From VRUE01 sp963753585 (GTDB lineage Bacteria; Actinomycetota; Thermoleophilia; Solirubrobacterales; 70-9), in NCBI GenBank assembly GCA_963753585.1, contig CAVWCU010000002.1, forward strand, positions 248,001-312,000: a stretch of 64,000 nt of DNA, in the 5' to 3' direction. The translations under genes and the position numbers were made by a program. Each line of letters begins with the position of its first letter. Position 1 is the first letter of the stretch. The notes beneath the pieces are model-generated. The model made no database searches and was not told the origin of the DNA. It saw nothing but the letters and a program-made list of their open reading frames with translations. Shown here piece by piece: positions 24,329 to 31,361 of this stretch.

Positions 24329-25336
24329 GTGGCCGCCCGCACGACGATTACACCCTCGCTTGCCGCGCCCGACGTGCAGGCGTCGGTCCCCGCGACGCAG
24401 GTCAGCCTTTCGCGGGTCGGCGTAACCGGCGTGGAGAAGGTGATCCGGGTCAAGGCCGACGGGGCAGAGAACCTCTACCACGCCGATTTCGAGTGCTTCG
24501 TCGACCTCGAGCCACGGCAGGCGGGCGTCCACATGTCCCGCTTCGAGGAGATCGTCGGCGAAGCGATCGACGAGGTCGTGCTCGGCGAGGCGTTCCGCGC
24601 CGAGGTCCTCGCCGCCCACATCGCCCAGCGGGTGCGCGAGCGCCAGCAGGGACGGCGTGCCGAGGTCTCTGTAGAGGCGCGCTACCCCGAGACGGTGACG
24701 ACGCCGGCGAGCGGGCACTCGACCCAGGAGATCTACGTCCTCTTCGGCACCGCGGTCGCCTCCGAGCGGGGCACGCGGACGCTGACCGGCGTGCAGGCCC
24801 AGGGGATGACGGCCTGTCCCTGCGCCCAGGAGATGGTCGCCGAGCTGGGGCGCGAACGCCTCGCCAACGCCGGCTTCAACCCCGAGCAGGTCGAGCGGGC
24901 GATCGAGGCGGTGCCGGTCGCCACCCACAATCAGCGCGGCATCGGCACCCTCTACATCGGCTGCCCGGAGGGCGGCGATGCCTGGATCGACGCTCCCGAG
25001 CTGCTGCGCATCGTCGAGAGCTCGATGAGCTCGGAGATCTACGAGCTGATGAAGCGCCCAGACGAGCTCGCCGTGGTCGCCAAGGCACACGAACAGCCCC
25101 GCTTCGTCGAGGACTGCGTGCGGGAGATGATCCGCGCCGTGGTCGAGCGCTACGCCGATATGCCGGACGAGGCCTTCATCATGGCCCGCCAGGAGAACCT
25201 GGAGACGATCCACCGCCACAACGTCGTCGCCGAGCGCTACGGCACCCTCGGCGACCTCCGCCAAGAGCTCGCCTCCGGCGAGCACCAGCATCGCCACACG
25301 ACGATGCGCGAGTGGCTGGAGTCCCCGGCGGCCTGA
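24329..25336 (+). CDS. folE2: GTP cyclohydrolase FolE2 (type IB)
   Basis: A 335-residue enzyme converting GTP to dihydroneopterin triphosphate, the first step to folate. The type IB signature is clear: TACPCAQEMVAELGRERL contains the metal-binding Cys, and ATHNQRGIGTLYIGCPEG and NLETIHRHNVVAERYG follow. FolE2 can work with several metals, and in many bacteria it is induced by zinc shortage. No Zur-like dyad was seen upstream. GTG start at 24329. It is divergent from the sigma factor. No classical FolE is in the window. Confidence 0.93.
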   Translation: MAARTTITPSLAAPDVQASVPATQVSLSRVGVTGVEKVIRVKADGAENLYHADFECFVDLEPRQAGVHMSRFEEIVGEAIDEVVLGEAFRAEVLAAHIAQRVRERQQGRRAEVSVEARYPETVTTPASGHSTQEIYVLFGTAVASERGTRTLTGVQAQGMTACPCAQEMVAELGRERLANAGFNPEQVERAIEAVPVATHNQRGIGTLYIGCPEGGDAWIDAPELLRIVESSMSSEIYELMKRPDELAVVAKAHEQPRFVEDCVREMIRAVVERYADMPDEAFIMARQENLETIHRHNVVAERYGTLGDLRQELASGEHQHRHTTMREWLESPAA

Positions 25337-25339
25337 CCG

Positions 25340-25912
25340 CTACGGCTTGCGCGCGGCAACGTGGCGCATCCGCGCTTCGCGCTCTTCCTCGATCCGGCGA
25401 CGCAGGCCGAAGAAGTAGTCGGCACCGCTGATCACGGTGACGGCGACCGCGAGGTAGACGAGCGCGTCGACCCAGCCGGGGGCGGGGTTAGCGGCGATAA
25501 GGGCGAACACGGCGGCGATCTGGAGCACGGTCTTCAGCTTGCCCAGCCAGCTGGCGGAGATCACGATGCCGCGCTCGGCTGCGATCACGCGCATCACCGT
25601 GACCGCGAACTCGCGGGCGATGATCACCATCGCCACCCAGGCTTCGAGCCGATTGAGCGAGACCAGAGAGACGAGCGCCGCGACGATCAGCAGCTTGTCG
25701 GCGATCGGGTCCATCAGCTTGCCGAAGGTGGTGATCGACCCGCGCGAGCGGGCGAAATAGCCGTCGAGGCCGTCTGTGAGCGCCGCCAGGGCGAAGACCG
25801 CGGCGGCAAGCGCGTCGCCGTTCGGCGTCTCGCCGAGCAGGGCGACGACGACTACCGGCACCGCGAGGATGCGCAGGAGGGTCAGCACGTTGGGCAGGTT
25901 GAGCGGGAACAT
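25340..25912 (-). CDS. pgsA: CDP-diacylglycerol-glycerol-3-phosphate 3-phosphatidyltransferase
   Basis: A 190-residue membrane enzyme making phosphatidylglycerophosphate. The CDP-alcohol phosphotransferase motif D-x2-DG-x2-AR-x8-G-x3-D-x3-D is present as TDGLDGYFARSRGSITTFGK followed by LMDPIADK. The N terminus NLPNVLTLLRILAVPV is typical of PgsA. It ends three bases from the folE2 stop on the other strand and lies just downstream of the MMPL transporter gene. Confidence 0.92.
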   Translation of the reverse strand: MFPLNLPNVLTLLRILAVPVVVVALLGETPNGDALAAAVFALAALTDGLDGYFARSRGSITTFGKLMDPIADKLLIVAALVSLVSLNRLEAWVAMVIIAREFAVTVMRVIAAERGIVISASWLGKLKTVLQIAAVFALIAANPAPGWVDALVYLAVAVTVISGADYFFGLRRRIEEEREARMRHVAARKP

Positions 25913-25921
25913 CGGTGGAGC

Positions 25922-28117
25922 TCAGCTCTTCTCGGCGGCGGGGGCGGCGTCGCGCTTGGCGAAGTACTCCTCGCCCTCGATGCTGACATGGGGCACGATC
26001 CGCCCGAGCCAACCCGGCAGCCACCAGGCGCGCTTGCCGAGCAGGACCATGATCGCCGGCACCAGCAGGCAGCGGACGAGGGTCGCGTCGATCGCGATCG
26101 CCACGGCGAGGCCGACGCCGAACTCCTTGACCAGCGGGTTGCCGTTGAGGACGAAGCTGGTGAAGACACAGACCATGATCGCGGCGGCGGAGGTGATCAC
26201 ACGCCCGGTGTTGGCGAGGCCTTCGATCACGGCCTCCCTCTCGTCGCCGCTCTGCTTGTAGTGCTCGCGCATCTGGGTCAGCAGGAAGACCTCGTAGTCC
26301 ATCGAGAGGCCGAAGAGGATCGCGAACATCAGCAGCGGCACGAAGCTGACGATCGGGATCGCGTGCTCGAGCCCGATCAGCGAAGACCCCCAGCCGAGCT
26401 GGAAGACGGCGGTCAGGACCCCGTAGGCGGCGGCGACCGAGAGCAGGTTCATCGCCGCCGCCTTGACCGGCACCAGCAGCGAGCGGAAGGCGAGCAGCAG
26501 GACGACGAAGCTGAGCCCGACGACGATCGCGATCATCAGCGGCAGCTTGTCGGCGATCTGGGTGGCGAGGTCGATGTAGCCGGCGGTCTGCCCGCCGACG
26601 TAGGCGGTGGTCTCGGTTCCCTTCAACGCCACCGGGATCGTCGTGTCACGCAGGTCTTCGACCAGGCTGACGGTCTCGTCCGCCCAGGGCGCCGATTTGG
26701 CGATCACCGTGAAGACGGCGGCGGTGCCGGCCTTGTCGAGGGTCGGTTCGGAGACCGCGGCGACGTCGGGTGCGCCACCAACCGATTTGACGAAGCCGGG
26801 GAGCACCCGCTTCGCTTCCTCGGCGCTCTCGAATTCGGAGGCGACGAGGAGCGGCCCGTTGACACCAGGGCCGAAGCCCTGGGTGAGGCTGTCGTAGGCC
26901 TGGCGCGCGGTGGTCGACTTGGGCAGGGCGCCGACGTCGTTCTGGCCCAGTTCGAGCTGGAAGATCGGCAGCGAGAGGACGATCAGGACCGCGAGCGCGG
27001 CAACCGCGGAGCGCCAGGGCCGCGACGCGACGCCGCGCGCCCAGCGCCGCCAGCCGTGCGGCTCGGCGTCATCGGGATGGGTCTTGCCGATCTGCACGCG
27101 CAGCGAGTTGATCCGCGGGCCGAGCGCCCCCAGCATCGCCGGCAGCAGCGTCGTCGCGGCGGCGACCGCGACCACCACCGCGATCGCCGCGGTGAAGCCG
27201 AGCGTGCTGACCAGCGGGATGCCGGCGAAGGCGAGCGAACAGAGCGCGATCACGACGGTGAAGCCGGCGAAGACGACGGCGCCGCCCGCCGTCGCCGTCG
27301 AGCGGGCGATCGACTCGCGCAGCTCCATCCCGTCGGCGAGCTGGAGTTTGTGGCGGGTGACGATGAAGAGCGCGTAGTCGATGCCGACGCCGAGGCCGAT
27401 CATCGTCGCCAGGGTCGAGGCGACGCTCGGCACCTGAACCACCTGCTCGAGCAGCTTGATGATCGAGAGCGAACAGGCGAGGCCGAGGATCGCGGAGGAG
27501 ATCGGCAGGACCATCGCGGTCGCCGTGCCGAAAGCGAAGAGGAGGATGACGATCGCCGCCGCGATCCCGATCGCGTCGCTGGCGCCGGTGTCGGGCTTGG
27601 AGAGCTGCTGGCCCACGTAGGCGCCAACGGCGATCTTGAGCCCGGCGGCTTTCGCCGGCTCGCCGGCGGAGAGCACCGCCTGGGCCTGCGGTTCGGTCAG
27701 TTCGCTGGGCCCGCGCGAGAGGATCACGGGCACGTAGGCGACCGAGCGGTCCTCGCTGATCAACTCGACGCCTGCGGGGCTGAGCGGGCTGACCGCCGAG
27801 TTGACGTCATGCAGGGAGCGCAGCCGCTGCACCGATTCTTCGATGGCCTGCGCGTACTTGGGCTGGGTCAGAGAGGCGCCGGCCTTCGCTTGGAAGACGA
27901 GCGGGTTGCTGCCGAAGGCCTGTTCGGGCAGCTTGTCTTCGAGCAGTTCGGTGGCCCTGGTCGAGCCGGTGCCGGGGAGCGTGAGGTTGTCATTGGTCTT
28001 GCTTTCCCCCACCTGGCCGGCTATGACCAGGCCGACCGCGAGAGCGACCCAGACGGCGATCGTCGGCCAGTGATGGCGTCCGCAGAAGCCACCGATCGCG
28101 TAGAGAGGCCCGGTCAC
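25922..28117 (-). CDS. MMPL family RND transporter
   Basis: A 731-residue inner-membrane protein with the duplicated RND layout: one helix, a large external domain, a group of five helices, then the same again. Family blocks include GVGIDYALFIVTRHKLQL in the first half and FGLSMDYEVFLLTQMREHY in the second, carrying the Asp-Tyr proton-relay pairs. MMPL proteins export lipids, siderophores or glycopeptide precursors in actinobacteria. The cargo here is unknown. ATG at 28117. It is probably co-transcribed with the ferritin-like lipoprotein and pgsA. Confidence 0.92.
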   Translation of the reverse strand: MTGPLYAIGGFCGRHHWPTIAVWVALAVGLVIAGQVGESKTNDNLTLPGTGSTRATELLEDKLPEQAFGSNPLVFQAKAGASLTQPKYAQAIEESVQRLRSLHDVNSAVSPLSPAGVELISEDRSVAYVPVILSRGPSELTEPQAQAVLSAGEPAKAAGLKIAVGAYVGQQLSKPDTGASDAIGIAAAIVILLFAFGTATAMVLPISSAILGLACSLSIIKLLEQVVQVPSVASTLATMIGLGVGIDYALFIVTRHKLQLADGMELRESIARSTATAGGAVVFAGFTVVIALCSLAFAGIPLVSTLGFTAAIAVVVAVAAATTLLPAMLGALGPRINSLRVQIGKTHPDDAEPHGWRRWARGVASRPWRSAVAALAVLIVLSLPIFQLELGQNDVGALPKSTTARQAYDSLTQGFGPGVNGPLLVASEFESAEEAKRVLPGFVKSVGGAPDVAAVSEPTLDKAGTAAVFTVIAKSAPWADETVSLVEDLRDTTIPVALKGTETTAYVGGQTAGYIDLATQIADKLPLMIAIVVGLSFVVLLLAFRSLLVPVKAAAMNLLSVAAAYGVLTAVFQLGWGSSLIGLEHAIPIVSFVPLLMFAILFGLSMDYEVFLLTQMREHYKQSGDEREAVIEGLANTGRVITSAAAIMVCVFTSFVLNGNPLVKEFGVGLAVAIAIDATLVRCLLVPAIMVLLGKRAWWLPGWLGRIVPHVSIEGEEYFAKRDAAPAAEKS

Positions 28118-28162
28118 GACCGCATCATGCCCGTTCCTGCGGCCGGCGGCCTGAAACGTCCA

Positions 28163-28789
28163 CTATTTGGATGCCTGCCTTCCGTCGGCAGGGATCGCGG
28201 GGGGCGGCTCCTCGCCGGTCTCGAACGGCTCCGGGACCGAGGCGACGGGGCTCGCACCCAGGCCCTGCCGCAGGATGGCCAGGTGCTGCGAGTGGCTGGC
28301 CGCAAGCGCGGCGGCGAGCGTCCGCGGCGCATCGAACTGCAGGCGCGGTGCCGCCTCCAGTGCCAGAGCAAGGGCCCTGTTCTCCTCTTTGTAATCGAGC
28401 ACCAACGCCTCCTCTCGCGATCGCGGGCCGGGAGGCTCGACCTCGCCCGGTTCGGCCTCGGTTTCGCCGCCCAGACCCCGGATCGCCTTGGTCAGGGCAT
28501 CGGCATGAACTTGGCTCTGGCCGCGGAACTCGGCGGCGGCGGCCAGCATCGTGCCGCGCAGTTGGCCGAAGCCCCGCCTGTACGCGCCAGCCAGGGTGAG
28601 TTCCTGCGCGAGAAGCCCGTTGAGGATCTCCACGTCGGCCGCCTTCTCGGGATCGGTCTTGGCGCCCTGACCGCTTTTCCCACAGCCGGCGGCGGCGAGA
28701 ACAAGGGCCGCTACGGCGAAAAAAAGGGCGACGCGACAAAGGCCGCGCCGCCCTCTCCCGACTTCTGTTCTCTTCAGCTCCGTGCCCAT
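28163..28789 (-). CDS. Ferritin-like domain lipoprotein
   Basis: A 208-residue exported lipoprotein: basic N terminus, hydrophobic ALFFAVAALVLAA and lipobox AAGC. The mature part has four predicted helices with AADVEILNGLLAQELTLAGAY, HADALTKAIRGLGG and ASHSQHLAILRQGLG, matching the ferritin-like (DUF4439-type) exported proteins. The helix-borne Glu and His residues could bind metal, though an intact di-iron set is not certain. It sits 45 bases upstream of the MMPL gene on the same strand. Confidence 0.8.
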   Translation of the reverse strand: MGTELKRTEVGRGRRGLCRVALFFAVAALVLAAAGCGKSGQGAKTDPEKAADVEILNGLLAQELTLAGAYRRGFGQLRGTMLAAAAEFRGQSQVHADALTKAIRGLGGETEAEPGEVEPPGPRSREEALVLDYKEENRALALALEAAPRLQFDAPRTLAAALAASHSQHLAILRQGLGASPVASVPEPFETGEEPPPAIPADGRQASK

Positions 28790-28833
28790 CGAGGGCGCGA
28801 AGCTTATGCACTCGTACTGCGTTTACTGGGTCG

Positions 28834-29496
28834 CTAAGCCTTCTTGGAAGCTTTCTTCGCTTTGGACTTTTTGGGCGCTCCGCGTGACTTCTTCGCCGCC
28901 GGTGTCTCATAGCTCATCAACACGGCGTTGACAGGGATGCCCTCCTCCCCGGACTTGGCCAGACGTTTGGCACTTCCAGCGTGGATCTTGATGATCTTCG
29001 CAAGTGTCTCGTTGGCCAGCTCGACCAGTTCCTCCCAGCCCTGCTCGTCGACAATGCCGGGGGTCCAGCTGAGATGCCGGTCTTTGCGAGAATCGAACGT
29101 TCCCATCTTGAGAGCACCAAACACGTCGTCGATGATCATCTTGATGACCGAGGCGCTGACGCCTGGTTTCACCGAGTCCGGCAGTGCCTTCCAGTCGCTA
29201 TCGGTCAGAAATGCCCGTGCCGTAGCCCTGTAGTAGTGCTCGACAGCGCCGCGGCGCGGCTCGGTCTTGACCATCTCGATGCATTCGAAGTCCTTGAGGA
29301 CTTTGACGTGGTAGCTGACCTGGCTGAGGCCCTCGTCCAGCTCCTTCGAGAGTTCGTTGGGGCTCGCCATCCGTTCGTTGAGGATGGTCAGGATTTCAAC
29401 CCTGAGCGAGTGCGCCAGCGCCTTGACCAGTTTCTGGTCGACGCCGGTTGCCTTCTTGCCTCTTTTTGCTGACTTGGTTCTGCTCGTTGTGGCCAA
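28834..29496 (-). CDS. Winged-helix regulator with 'DRHLSWTPG' C-terminal domain (paralogue 1)
   Basis: A 220-residue protein. The ArsR-like winged helix spans DQKLVKALAHSLRVEILTIL, SPNELSKELDEGLSQVSYHV and KVLKDFECIEMVKTEPRRGA. The C-terminal domain has YYRATARAFLTDSDWKALP, GTFDSRKDRHLSWTPGIVDE and a helical segment, then a Lys/Ala-rich tail. The TTG at 29496 is chosen because GGAGGAG lies eight bases upstream. The same architecture recurs at 30585-31196. I do not recognise a ligand. It is divergent from a 19-codon frame at 29705, and the region between carries a dyad and a shared promoter element. Confidence 0.83.
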   Translation of the reverse strand: MATTSRTKSAKRGKKATGVDQKLVKALAHSLRVEILTILNERMASPNELSKELDEGLSQVSYHVKVLKDFECIEMVKTEPRRGAVEHYYRATARAFLTDSDWKALPDSVKPGVSASVIKMIIDDVFGALKMGTFDSRKDRHLSWTPGIVDEQGWEELVELANETLAKIIKIHAGSAKRLAKSGEEGIPVNAVLMSYETPAAKKSRGAPKKSKAKKASKKA

Positions 29497-29602
29497 AGGG
29501 ACTCCTCCAATTCGTTTTCGTGGCCCTCTAGCACTCAATCCTATTAGACACAAAGCCAAATTTGCAAACCGCCTCACCCTTTGCGAACTATTCAGTGATT
29601 AC

Positions 29603-29635
29603 TGGAACTAATTCCAGTAATCGATTGGTCTAAAG
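29603..29635 (+). promoter_or_regulatory. ECF-type promoter element, copy 1
   Basis: TGGAACTAATT, 11 bases, TTGGTCTAAAG. The GGAAC (29604-29608) and GTCT (29628-29631) blocks, 19 bases apart, resemble the -35 and -10 of extracytoplasmic-function sigma promoters. The same element with the same spacing occurs at 31300-31332. The left block overlaps a perfect dyad at 29597-29622, so a repressor could act here. Confidence 0.55.
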
Positions 29636-29704
29636 AACGCGTCAAGGGAGAGCTGCGGCTCCCCTACCGCAAGTGCTGACGATTGCGAAGGGGGGTGAGG
29701 CAGG

Positions 29705-29764
29705 GTGAAGATCATCAAGACGGACGCCATCGTTCCGCTGCTCTCAACAACGAAGAGCCGCTAG
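29705..29764 (+). CDS. Micro-ORF encoding a 19-residue peptide
   Basis: GTG start and TAG stop; the product is MKIIKTDAIVPLLSTTKSR. A GA-rich ribosome site (AAGGGGGGTGAGG) precedes it. Upstream is an ECF-like promoter element shared with the E1/ThiF gene at 31362, and downstream is a 10-bp hairpin, so it has the layout of a self-contained tiny gene. The hydrophobic N-terminal half could add as a strand to an RRE domain, and the Ser/Thr/Lys-rich end could be the modified part. It has no C-terminal Asn as in microcin C precursors. Alternatively it is a chance frame, a leader peptide, or the remnant of a longer gene. Confidence 0.35.
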   Translation: MKIIKTDAIVPLLSTTKSR

Positions 29765-29776
29765 TCGAAGGCGGAT

Positions 29777-29808
29777 GGGCCCGATCTCAGGCTGACGGGA
29801 TCGGGCCC
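29777..29808 (+). terminator. Hairpin after the micro-ORF
   Basis: GGGCCCGATC at 29777-29786 pairs perfectly with GATCGGGCCC at 29799-29808 across a 12-base loop, 12 bases after the micro-ORF stop. No T-tract follows. It would end the short transcript or mark its 3' end. Confidence 0.5.
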
Positions 29809-29850
29809 CTCCGACTTCAGTATCTGGGGCATGATTCAGTTCCGGCTGCG

Positions 29851-30564
29851 ATGCCCGCACCACCGAGCCAGAGGCACTTCCCCAGCGGACACCTCGAGGC
29901 ACTGACCGCCGAGATCCACGCCTGCCGCTGCTGCCCACGCCTGGTCGAGTGGCGCGAGGAGCGCGCCGGCGACCCGCCCGCCCGCTTCCGCGGCGAGGAG
30001 TACTGGAGCAGGCCGCTGAGCGGCTTCGGCGACCCGGATGCGCGGGTGGCCCTGGTCGGCCTCGCTCCCGCCGCCCACGGCGCCAACCGCACCGGCCGCA
30101 TGTTCACCGGCGACCGCTCAGGCGACTGGCTCTACGCAGCGCTGCACCGGGCGGGCTTTGCCAACCAGGCAACCTCGGAGCGCCGCGGCGACGGGTTGGA
30201 GCTGAGCGACGCCTACGTCACCGCGGTCGTCCGCTGCGCCCCGCCGGCCAACCGCCCCACGCCGGCGGAGCGGGACGAGTGCCTCCCCTACCTCGAGCGC
30301 GAGCTGGTCCTTCTCCAGCGCTGTAGGACGATCGTCGCGCTGGGCGCCTTCGCCTGGGACGGAGCGCTGCGTGCGATCCGGGCGCTGGGCGACGACGTAC
30401 CGAAGCCGAAGCCTCGCTTCGGCCACGGCGCCGAGGTCTCGGCTGGGCGCTGGGCGCTGCTCGGCTGCTACCACCCGAGCCAGCAGAACACCTTCACCGG
30501 TCGCCTCACCGAGCCGATGCTCGACGCCGTGCTGGACCGGGCACGCGCGCTGGCCGATGCCTAG
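29851..30564 (+). CDS. Type-5 uracil-DNA glycosylase (UdgB)
   Basis: A 237-residue repair enzyme excising uracil from DNA. Iron-sulphur cysteines: HACRCCPRL at the N terminus, with CAPPAN and QRC further on. The active-site block is LVGLAPAAHGANRTGRMFTG, which has Ala where family 4 has Glu/Asp, as expected for family 5. The DNA-intercalation block is GCYHPSQQNTFTGRL. The ATG at 29851 lacks a strong ribosome site. The preceding hairpin at 29777-29808 suggests transcription separate from the micro-ORF. Confidence 0.92.
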   Translation: MPAPPSQRHFPSGHLEALTAEIHACRCCPRLVEWREERAGDPPARFRGEEYWSRPLSGFGDPDARVALVGLAPAAHGANRTGRMFTGDRSGDWLYAALHRAGFANQATSERRGDGLELSDAYVTAVVRCAPPANRPTPAERDECLPYLERELVLLQRCRTIVALGAFAWDGALRAIRALGDDVPKPKPRFGHGAEVSAGRWALLGCYHPSQQNTFTGRLTEPMLDAVLDRARALADA

Positions 30565-30584
30565 AGCGGCGGCTTCGCCAAGCG

Positions 30585-31196
30585 CTAGAAATCCGGGCTC
30601 CGTTCGAAACCCAGGATCCCGATAGTGGCCGGGATCCCCGGCTCGCCGGACTTCATGATCCGCAGGCCGCTCTGCTGCTGAATCGCAAGCAGGCGCGCCA
30701 GGGTCGCCTCCAAGAGCTTCATCGCTTCCTTCCAACCCCTGCGATCGAAGACACCGGGTGTCCAGCTCGTGTGCCTGTCGGGACGGGTGTAGTAGGTCCC
30801 GCCATTGAAGGCTGCCACCAGGTCATCGATAAGCGATTGAACGAAGTCGGTGTCGATGTCGGCTCTCAGAGAGGCCGGTACGTCCCGCCAGGATTGATCG
30901 TCGAAGAACACGGTCGCCTTCGCCCGGTAGAAGTGCTCGGTACCGCCGCGTGTCGGCCGGGTCCCCACCAGCTCGATGAAGTCGAGCTCCTCGAGGAGTT
31001 TCACCTGCTTGTTGAAGGCGACGACGTCGAGTCCGATTTCGTCGCCGATTTCGACCATGCTGGCGACTCGTTCGTTCGTGACCGCGAGGACGTGCTCGCG
31101 GACGGGGTGGTGGAGCGCTTTGATCAGGCGACGGTCGAAGAATCGCTTCAACCTTTCCTTGCGCACCATCTTGATGCTCTTGTGGCGTATGGGCAT
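30585..31196 (-). CDS. Winged-helix regulator with 'DRHTSWTPG' C-terminal domain (paralogue 2)
   Basis: A 203-residue protein. The N-terminal winged helix is FFDRRLIKALHHPVREHVLA, VEIGDEIGLDVVAFNKQVKL and LEELDFIELVGTRPTRGG. The C-terminal domain FYRAKATVFFDDQSWRDVP, TYYTRPDRHTSWTPGVFDRR and MKSGEPGIPATIGILGFE matches the protein at 28834-29496 block by block. The ATG at 31196 follows GGAGGAG. It is divergent from the E1/ThiF gene, with the second ECF-like promoter element between them. A role in controlling that promoter is likely but unproven. Confidence 0.83.
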   Translation of the reverse strand: MPIRHKSIKMVRKERLKRFFDRRLIKALHHPVREHVLAVTNERVASMVEIGDEIGLDVVAFNKQVKLLEELDFIELVGTRPTRGGTEHFYRAKATVFFDDQSWRDVPASLRADIDTDFVQSLIDDLVAAFNGGTYYTRPDRHTSWTPGVFDRRGWKEAMKLLEATLARLLAIQQQSGLRIMKSGEPGIPATIGILGFERSPDF

Positions 31197-31299
31197 GACG
31201 ATCTCCTCCGTTGGCATTGCAAAAGGGGTACCAAAATAGAACCTAGGTCCAATAGAAGGTGGTGAGTCATCTGTGTTCCCAAAGTACTCCCAAATTATT

Positions 31300-31332
31300 T
31301 GGAACGAATTTGAGCATTTACTTGGTCTCAAG
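31300..31332 (+). promoter_or_regulatory. ECF-type promoter element, copy 2
   Basis: TGGAACGAATT, 11 bases, TTGGTCTCAAG: the same two blocks and spacing as at 29603-29635, while the 11-base spacer differs. It lies about 30 bases before the E1/ThiF start. A small palindrome CCAAAT-T-ATTTGG (31290-31302) overlaps its left end, in the position of the dyad in copy 1. Confidence 0.55.
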
Positions 31333-31361
31333 CGGTGCAAGCCACAAGGAGGCCCACTGCG

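Larger units (their letters stand above)
29497..29850. other. Divergent intergenic region carrying promoter, micro-ORF and hairpin
   Basis: The 354 bases hold, from left to right: AT-rich promoter DNA for the winged-helix gene, the dyad GATTACTGGAA / TTCCAGTAATC at 29597-29607 and 29612-29622, the ECF-like promoter element 29603-29635, a small stem-loop (29646-29663), a ribosome site AAGGGGGG near 29687, the 19-codon frame 29705-29764, and a 10-bp hairpin 29777-29808 before the uracil-DNA glycosylase gene. Confidence 0.65.

Noticed and set aside
25361..28837. Very long open frame (about 1150 codons) antisense to pgsA, the MMPL gene and the lipoprotein
   Set aside because: It mirrors well-identified genes on the other strand. 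Its product is a charged Asp/Arg/Gly-rich sequence typical of antisense frames in GC-rich DNA.
29705..29764. Microcin C-type precursor
   Set aside because: The peptide has no asparagine and ends in arginine, and no transporter or self-immunity gene is adjacent, so a true mcc operon is not supported.
29683..29850. N-terminal extension of the uracil-DNA glycosylase
   Set aside because: The extension runs through the hairpin and out of frame over the micro-ORF; the conserved fold begins after the ATG at 29851.
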